DNA of 11,154 nucleotides from the NCBI GenBank assembly GCA_016303085.1, contig JAEDMI010000071.1, positions 1 through 11,154 on the forward strand, written 5' to 3'. Position numbers and translations under genes: made by a program. Below, piece by piece: positions 7,577 to 11,154 of the stretch; the first letter of the stretch is position 1; each line of letters begins with the position of its first letter. The notes beneath the pieces were generated by a model. The model was given only the letters and a program-made list of their open reading frames with translations, ran no database searches and was not told the origin of the DNA. The stretch is from Acetatifactor sp. GTDB taxonomy: Bacteria > Bacillota > Clostridia > Lachnospirales > Lachnospiraceae.

Positions 7577-7897
7577 CTATATCAAAATCCAGATAATAAT
7601 CCCCGCCAGTAATGCCACAGCAATGATTTCCATGGCTATTCCCAGTTTCATAAATCTGTCATGAATCCTCAGCTTGCGTCTTGCATCCTCAAGCCTTTGA
7701 TCCAGTTCTTTCTGCAAGTCAAAAGCACCACCGTCCTCCAGCCTCTGAATACCCTCTGTCACCAGGAACTGAATCACCAGTTCCTCCTTACAGTTTTCAC
7801 ACTGTTCCATGTGTTCGCTGAATTGCTTCAGGGAGGGATAGTCCAGCTTTTTATCAATAAAGTCAGGTATCCGCCTCTCAAACTCTTTACAGTCCAT
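7577..7897 (-). CDS. Membrane-anchored zf-HC2 (anti-sigma-type zinc finger) protein
   Basis: 106 residues. The N-terminal part starts MDCKEFERRIPDFIDKKLD and carries a His-x3-Cys-x2-Cys site (H29, C33, C36), the zinc finger of anti-sigma factors. A charged stretch likely to form a helix or coiled coil follows (about 58-82), and one hydrophobic segment (about 85-106) reaches the C-terminus, so there is no outside sensor domain. The frame is open to an ATG at 7954, but that codon has no ribosome binding site and overlaps the promoter spacer; a transcript from the 7972-7944 promoter begins after it. The ATG at 7897 is therefore chosen, although its Shine-Dalgarno (GGGA) is weak. No sigma factor gene adjoins it: the aldolase is upstream and polA is 97 bases downstream. 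It may bind a distant sigma factor or act as a membrane scaffold; the partner is unknown. Confidence 0.8.
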   Translation of the reverse strand: MDCKEFERRIPDFIDKKLDYPSLKQFSEHMEQCENCKEELVIQFLVTEGIQRLEDGGAFDLQKELDQRLEDARRKLRIHDRFMKLGIAMEIIAVALLAGIIIWILI

Positions 7898-7943
7898 ATA
7901 ATAATCCCAATCCCTTTTTTGTATGCAAATTAACTCACTATCC

Positions 7944-7972
7944 AGTATACACATTCACAGGAGGAAATTCAA
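7944..7972 (-). promoter_or_regulatory. Sigma-A-type promoter of the zf-HC2 gene (and perhaps polA)
   Basis: Minus strand: TTGAAT (7972-7967), a 17-base spacer, then TATACT (7949-7944). Transcription would start near 7937, about 40 bases before the ATG at 7897. The -35 box lies in the T-rich tail of the aldolase terminator. As no clear terminator follows the zf-HC2 gene, this promoter may also feed polA and the genes behind it. Confidence 0.7.
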
Positions 7973-8006
7973 GAATAAAAGAACGAGGCATCATAAGATG
8001 CCCCGT
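7971..8006 (-). terminator. Intrinsic terminator of the aldolase gene
   Basis: In the minus-strand RNA a 10-base-pair stem (ACGGGGCATC with GATGCCUCGU, one G-U pair) closes a four-base loop and is followed by the U-rich tract UCUUUUAUUCUU. It starts about 20 bases after the aldolase stop codon, so it closes a single-gene unit. Confidence 0.88.
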
Positions 8007-8026
8007 TTGAAATAGGAATCCTTCCT

Positions 8027-9001
8027 TCAATCCTGCGCCACGACTTCCCTGTAGAACTCGGCATAGTCCTTTCTCTTCTCCTTCGTGAACTGAATTGCGG
8101 TTCTGGGATGCTGATTTAAAAGACCTGTCATCAGATACTGCAAATCATAACCCCAGACAACACCTTCCTCCTTCAGCTTGTTCATATAGGTATCAATAAA
8201 CTGAATTGCCGGATATACATTATATTTGGGATTTCTCAGGAAACCAAGTAATAATTCCATGGCACAATTACCCGCTCCTCTTCCCATGGATGCATAAGTT
8301 GCATCCAGCCAGTCCACTCCGTCTCCCACAGCTTCGATAGTGTTTGCGAAGGCAAGCTGCTGGTTATTGTGAGCATGGATTCCCACCTTCTTACCATACT
8401 TTACCGCTACATTCATATAAGTGTCTGCAAGCCGCGCAATCTGCTCCGGGTACATAGCACCGTAGCTGTCTACAATATAGAACACATCCACGGGAGTTTG
8501 ACCCAGAATATCCAGCGCTACCTTCAGCTCACCCTCCTGTGCGTTGGAAATTGCCATAATATTACAGCTTACCTCATAGCCCTTCTTTGCGGCATCCTCA
8601 ATCATATCCACCGCCGCAGGAATGGTATTCAGATAAGTAGCCACACGAATCAAATCAATGGGGCTGTCGGCGCGATTCAGAATATCCGTCTTATAGTCGC
8701 AGCGGCCCACATCCGCCATAACCGCAATCTTTAAATCTGTTGCATTCTCGCCCACGATAGCACGGATATCTTCATCGTTACAGAATTTCCACTTTCCGAA
8801 CTTGTTCACGTCGAACATTTCCTTGGACGCTTTGTAACCGAACTCCATATAGTCTACACCCGCACGCAGATTTGCCAGATACAGCGCCTTAACAAAATCA
8901 TCTTCAAAATAAAAATCGTTCACCAGACCTCCGTCTCGGAGAGTGGCATCCACCACCTTTACGTCAGGACGATATGCAATCAAGCTGGATATTTCTTTCA
9001 T
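8027..9001 (-). CDS. DRE-TIM (HMGL-like) aldolase, 4-hydroxy-2-oxovalerate aldolase-like
   Basis: 324 residues with the TIM-barrel pattern of the DRE-TIM metallolyases (HMG-CoA lyase, DmpG, isopropylmalate synthase). The signature VVDATLRDGG (16-25) supplies the arginine and metal-binding aspartate (R22, D23); GIHAHNN (207-213) gives metal ligands H209 and H211; IVDSYGAM (177-184) and SMGRGAGNCAMEL (238-250) are also typical. Such enzymes cleave or form C-C bonds next to a keto group with a divalent metal; the substrate cannot be read off. No acylating aldehyde dehydrogenase (the DmpF partner of DmpG) is next to it, so an aromatic-degradation role is unlikely. The frame runs open to 9100, but the start is the ATG at 9001: GAGG (9008-9011) is six bases upstream and the promoter -10 box lies at 9084-9079. 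It has its own promoter and terminator, and a possible operator. Confidence 0.9.
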   Translation of the reverse strand: MKEISSLIAYRPDVKVVDATLRDGGLVNDFYFEDDFVKALYLANLRAGVDYMEFGYKASKEMFDVNKFGKWKFCNDEDIRAIVGENATDLKIAVMADVGRCDYKTDILNRADSPIDLIRVATYLNTIPAAVDMIEDAAKKGYEVSCNIMAISNAQEGELKVALDILGQTPVDVFYIVDSYGAMYPEQIARLADTYMNVAVKYGKKVGIHAHNNQQLAFANTIEAVGDGVDWLDATYASMGRGAGNCAMELLLGFLRNPKYNVYPAIQFIDTYMNKLKEEGVVWGYDLQYLMTGLLNQHPRTAIQFTKEKRKDYAEFYREVVAQD

Positions 9002-9071
9002 GATAAACCTCATTCCTTTCCACGTTCTGTATATACTGCGGTCTCGCGTTCTGTTGCCTTGCGGAAGCCAC

Positions 9072-9096
9072 GCTTTAAAGTTTAGCAGTTTAAAGC
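9072..9096. promoter_or_regulatory. Inverted repeat over the -10 box of the aldolase promoter (candidate operator)
   Basis: Perfect 8-base arms GCTTTAAA (9072-9079) and TTTAAAGC (9089-9096) are separated by nine bases. The repeat begins within the promoter spacer and runs past the -10 hexamer to the predicted start of transcription, the placement expected of a repressor site. The arms are too far apart and too AT-rich to suggest a terminator. The regulator is unknown. Confidence 0.5.
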
Positions 9097-9107
9097 ACAA
9101 AAGTCAA
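9079..9107 (-). promoter_or_regulatory. Sigma-A-type promoter of the aldolase gene
   Basis: Minus strand: TTGACT (9107-9102), a 17-base spacer and TAAACT (9084-9079). Transcription would start near 9072, leaving a leader of about 70 nt before the ATG at 9001. The -35 box lies only about 20 bases past the radical SAM stop codon. It rules out longer versions of the aldolase starting near 9100. Confidence 0.75.
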
Positions 9108-9127
9108 TACATTTTTACCTTGTCTTC

Positions 9128-9997
9128 CTAAAACAGAGACAACTGTTCTCCCGCCGCTTTGTCCTCAAACTCATGCATATATGCAAACAGCCTGTCTGTA
9201 TTACATATAATGCCTGCTGCCCTGCACTCATCTTTTATCAGGCTGTTCAAATATGCACTGTCAGGAACCGGAAGCTCGTAAGCATTTCCATAGATACTAA
9301 TATAACGTTCCTTCATGCCCGGGAAGTGCTTATCCAGCTTTTGATAAAAATACTGCCTGTCCCCATCCCGCAGAGTCAAGCCTACTCCAAAAGTCAATAT
9401 ACCGTAAACCTTTGCTTCCTTACATGCATCCAGTAATCCCCTGATATTCTCCTCCGTATCATTGATAAAAGGCAACATGGGCGTCATCCACACAATGGTG
9501 GGAATCCCCTCATCCCGCATCACCTTCAATACCTCAATCCGTCTGCTTGTCGGGCAGACATTTGGCTCTAAAATTCTGCACAACTCATCATCCAAAGTGG
9601 TAAGCGTTATCTGCACCACGCACTTCGCCTTGCGGTTGATGCTCTTCAACAGGTCAAGGTCTCTCAGGATTCTGTCAGACTTTGTCTGGATGGCAAGTCC
9701 AAAGCCATACCTGTCAATCAATTTCAGGCAACGTCTGGTCAGCCGCAGTTCCTCCTCATAATGCAGATAAGGGTCGCTCATGGCACCTGTTCCTATCATA
9801 CACCTTTTCCGCTTGCTGCGCAGAGCCTTCTCCAAAAGCTCCGGCGCATTTTTCTTCACCTCAATATCCTCAAAGGCATGGTGCATCTGGTAGCAGGTAC
9901 TTCTTGCATCACAGTAAATACAGCCGTGGGTGCATCCCCTGTAAATATTCATTCCGTTTTGCGCCGAAAGAATTCCTTTTGCTTCAACCTCGTGCAT
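9128..9997 (-). CDS. Radical SAM protein, spore-photoproduct-lyase-like (SPL family)
   Basis: 289 residues. The [4Fe-4S] cluster motif is C22-x3-C26-x2-C29 in RGCTHGCIYCDARS; SAM-domain features follow: IGTGAMSDPY (68-77), AIQTKSDRILRD (102-113), QITLTTLDDELCRILEP (129-145) and WMTPMLPFIND (170-180). This layout fits the SPL/Rv2578c-like radical SAM group, whose substrates are mostly unknown; true spore photoproduct lyase repairs thymine dimers in spore DNA. The last five residues are QLSLF, a consensus sliding-clamp-binding peptide, which suggests work on DNA. The frame extends to 10072, but the ATG at 9997 is chosen: it has AAGGGA upstream, starts MHEVEAKGIL as expected for the family, and overlaps the preceding small gene by 14 bases. 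The gene closes the HAD/small-protein unit; no terminator was seen behind it. Confidence 0.9.
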   Translation of the reverse strand: MHEVEAKGILSAQNGMNIYRGCTHGCIYCDARSTCYQMHHAFEDIEVKKNAPELLEKALRSKRKRCMIGTGAMSDPYLHYEEELRLTRRCLKLIDRYGFGLAIQTKSDRILRDLDLLKSINRKAKCVVQITLTTLDDELCRILEPNVCPTSRRIEVLKVMRDEGIPTIVWMTPMLPFINDTEENIRGLLDACKEAKVYGILTFGVGLTLRDGDRQYFYQKLDKHFPGMKERYISIYGNAYELPVPDSAYLNSLIKDECRAAGIICNTDRLFAYMHEFEDKAAGEQLSLF

Positions 9998-10193
9998 GCT
10001 TTTTTCCCTTATCCAAAAGTTCCCGCAGGGCATCCTCACCGATGCTGACCCATGCGTCCTCTTCCTCCGCATTTAAGCCCAGATATTGTGCCAAAGTGCG
10101 CTCATCTTCGCTGATGCCCCACTCATAGCTGTAATCATCTATGGTCTCAAATTCAATTTCTCCTGCCTGATAAAGTTCCTTAAATGTTTTCAT
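9984..10193 (-). CDS. Small acidic protein of unknown function
   Basis: 69 residues, starting MKTFKELYQAGEIEFETIDD and rich in Glu and Asp, with a basic tail KGKKHARG. No membrane segment, signal peptide or cysteine is present. The second half (ERTLAQYLGLNAEEEDAW followed by a Leu-rich helix) has the look of short Firmicute proteins with a YLGL-x-EEE-x2-W pattern, but I do not recognise a named family. The start at 10193 is well supported: AAGGAG lies six bases upstream, right after the HAD stop codon; the longer frame to 10256 would run back through the HAD gene. It sits 10 bases after the HAD gene and overlaps the radical SAM start by 14 bases, so it is almost certainly translated and coupled to the radical SAM gene. 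An accessory role to that protein is inference. Confidence 0.8.
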   Translation of the reverse strand: MKTFKELYQAGEIEFETIDDYSYEWGISEDERTLAQYLGLNAEEEDAWVSIGEDALRELLDKGKKHARG

Positions 10194-10199
10194 ACTTTT

Positions 10200-10205
10200 C
10201 TCCTT
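10200..10205 (-). promoter_or_regulatory. Ribosome binding site fixing the start of the small acidic gene
   Basis: AAGGAG (10205-10200) is six bases before the ATG at 10193 and overlaps the HAD stop codon TAA (10206-10204). It decides against the longer upstream starts at 10220 and 10256. Confidence 0.75.
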
Positions 10206-11028
10206 ATAAAAGTCGAACATTTTCTGCCAACCATCTCGCCACGCCATCCTCTTCATTGCTGCCGATAATACACGTAGCTGCCGCCTTCAACTCCTCCACC
10301 GCGTTAGACACTGCATAGCACTCATCAGAAATTTCAAACATGGGAAGATCATTTACCGCATCCCCGAAAGAAACCACCCTGTCGCACTGCCATAATTCCT
10401 TCAATCTTCTGATTGCCTCCGCCTTGGTAGCCTTTGCCGGCATGATTTCCAACCAGTATTCCGGACGATACAGTTCCTGCTGCAAAGTACAGCGATACCG
10501 ACTATCCTGTTTCAAAAGTTTATACAACGGCTGCAGCTCCTCCCTTTCGCCGATACAGGTATAATAAAATACCTTACCGTCATAAAGCCCGCCGCTGTCC
10601 GTCAGAGGACGCAAACGCCTGTCCTCCTTCCGTTTGCTCAGATAATGTTTACAGCCCTCGTTCACTCTTCCCGTAACCCATGACACCTTCTCTGCTCCGT
10701 CCACATAGGAATAGACCAGCGGATTAATATTGTAGGCTGTCAACAGCCCCTTTACCTTCTCCGCTTCCTCCGGTTCAAAATACAATTCCGAAAGCATTTC
10801 ACCTGTAGCCGGATTTAAGATAAAAGCTCCATTATATACAATAACAGGAATCTTGGCAGACAGCCCTTTTGCAACTACTGCTGCTGACACCTGTGAGCGG
10901 GCCGTTGCATAGGTGAAAAGCATCCCCTGTTCTACAAGACGGTTGATTATCTCAATGCTGTATGGGTTAATGGTGTCATGAGTATTAAGCAATGTGCCGT
11001 CCAAATCCGTTACATATAATGTTTTCAT
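10204..11028 (-). CDS. HAD-IIB (Cof-type) phosphatase
   Basis: 274 residues, normal for the Cof/YidA group of haloacid dehalogenase-like hydrolases, which dephosphorylate sugar phosphates and other small phosphorylated metabolites in the cytosol. Motif I is DLDGTLL with nucleophile D8 and acid/base D10; motif II is ATARS (T42); the motif III lysine is in KATKAEA (about K202); motif IV is GDAVNDLPMF with D223 and D227. The region between motifs II and III (about 80-190) is the C2 cap that sets substrate choice, which cannot be predicted here. A TTG at 11046 opens the frame slightly earlier, but the ATG at 11028 has AGGA four bases and GAGGAG twelve bases upstream and begins directly at the first strand, MKTLYVTDLDGT. 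First gene of the unit with the small acidic protein and the radical SAM protein. Confidence 0.93.
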   Translation of the reverse strand: MKTLYVTDLDGTLLNTHDTINPYSIEIINRLVEQGMLFTYATARSQVSAAVVAKGLSAKIPVIVYNGAFILNPATGEMLSELYFEPEEAEKVKGLLTAYNINPLVYSYVDGAEKVSWVTGRVNEGCKHYLSKRKEDRRLRPLTDSGGLYDGKVFYYTCIGEREELQPLYKLLKQDSRYRCTLQQELYRPEYWLEIMPAKATKAEAIRRLKELWQCDRVVSFGDAVNDLPMFEISDECYAVSNAVEELKAAATCIIGSNEEDGVARWLAENVRLL

Positions 11029-11154
11029 CTGTTCCTGACTCCTCAAGTTTCCCGAATTTTTTTACTCCCAAAATATCTTCCGAACTTCCTTCACCTGTAA
11101 TGCTTACTCATAGGCTTTCTCGCAAATATTTTCCTAAAACACTTCCATTTCCGT
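11029..11154. other. Right-edge region without a supported gene
   Basis: This 126-base stretch lies upstream of the HAD gene. Every minus-strand frame reaching the edge carries a stop within the stretch or runs only into the HAD start; short tails such as a frame ending GKYLRESL could be the end of a gene to the right, but nothing distinguishes them. No convincing promoter pair, terminator or RNA gene was seen. Confidence 0.5.

Noticed and set aside
9002..9100. 33-residue N-terminal extension of the aldolase
   Set aside because: The -10 box and predicted transcription start lie inside or next to it, and the ATG at 9001 has a good ribosome binding site.
9121..9146. AACAG/CTGTT hairpin at the end of the radical SAM gene as a terminator
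   Set aside because: Only a five-base stem, lying inside the coding end, with a very short T-run; not enough for an intrinsic terminator.
9682..10128. 148-codon plus-strand frame opposite the radical SAM and small acidic genes
   Set aside because: Ser/Pro/His-rich composition typical of an antisense shadow, and it runs across two well-supported minus-strand genes.

Overview
The window looks like a chromosomal housekeeping stretch of a low-to-medium GC Firmicute, most likely a Clostridia/Lachnospiraceae-type anaerobe. The signs are strong GGAGG-type ribosome binding sites, sigma-A-like promoters, a UPF0237/UPF0210 pair, a WalJ-type hydrolase and a polA-coaE-FtsA-like-walJ cluster. The family-level assignment is inference from gene content. 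All ten supported genes run leftward (minus strand). No tRNA, rRNA, CRISPR, insertion sequence or phage gene was seen, and no gap between genes exceeds 300 bases.

Read in the direction of transcription (right to left): (1) 11028-9128 is a tight three-gene unit of a HAD-IIB phosphatase, a 69-residue acidic protein of unknown function, and a spore-photoproduct-lyase-like radical SAM protein that ends in a consensus sliding-clamp-binding peptide. (2) 9107-7971 is a stand-alone DRE-TIM aldolase with its own strong promoter, an inverted repeat over the -10 box, and an intrinsic terminator. (3) 7972-7577 is a small membrane-anchored zinc-finger (zf-HC2) protein whose promoter begins inside the T-tract of that terminator and whose -10 position decides the start codon. 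(4) 7479-1168 is a compact run polA -> coaE -> FtsA-like ATPase -> walJ, with two overlapping gene pairs and one 12-base gap. (5) 1037-1 is the UPF0237 (ACT domain) gene followed by UPF0210 ('PFL family'), the latter cut by the left edge.

The genes are mostly recognisable families, so no wholly new system is obvious. The points that go beyond standard annotation are: an FtsA-like protein carrying a roughly 340-residue C-terminal extension of repeated beta-grasp-like (ThiS/MoaD-like) modules instead of the usual membrane-targeting helix; the same QLSLF clamp-binding peptide in both DNA polymerase I and the radical SAM protein; a polymerase I whose proofreading motifs are gone; a palindromic candidate operator on the aldolase promoter; and an orphan zf-HC2 protein with no sigma factor beside it.
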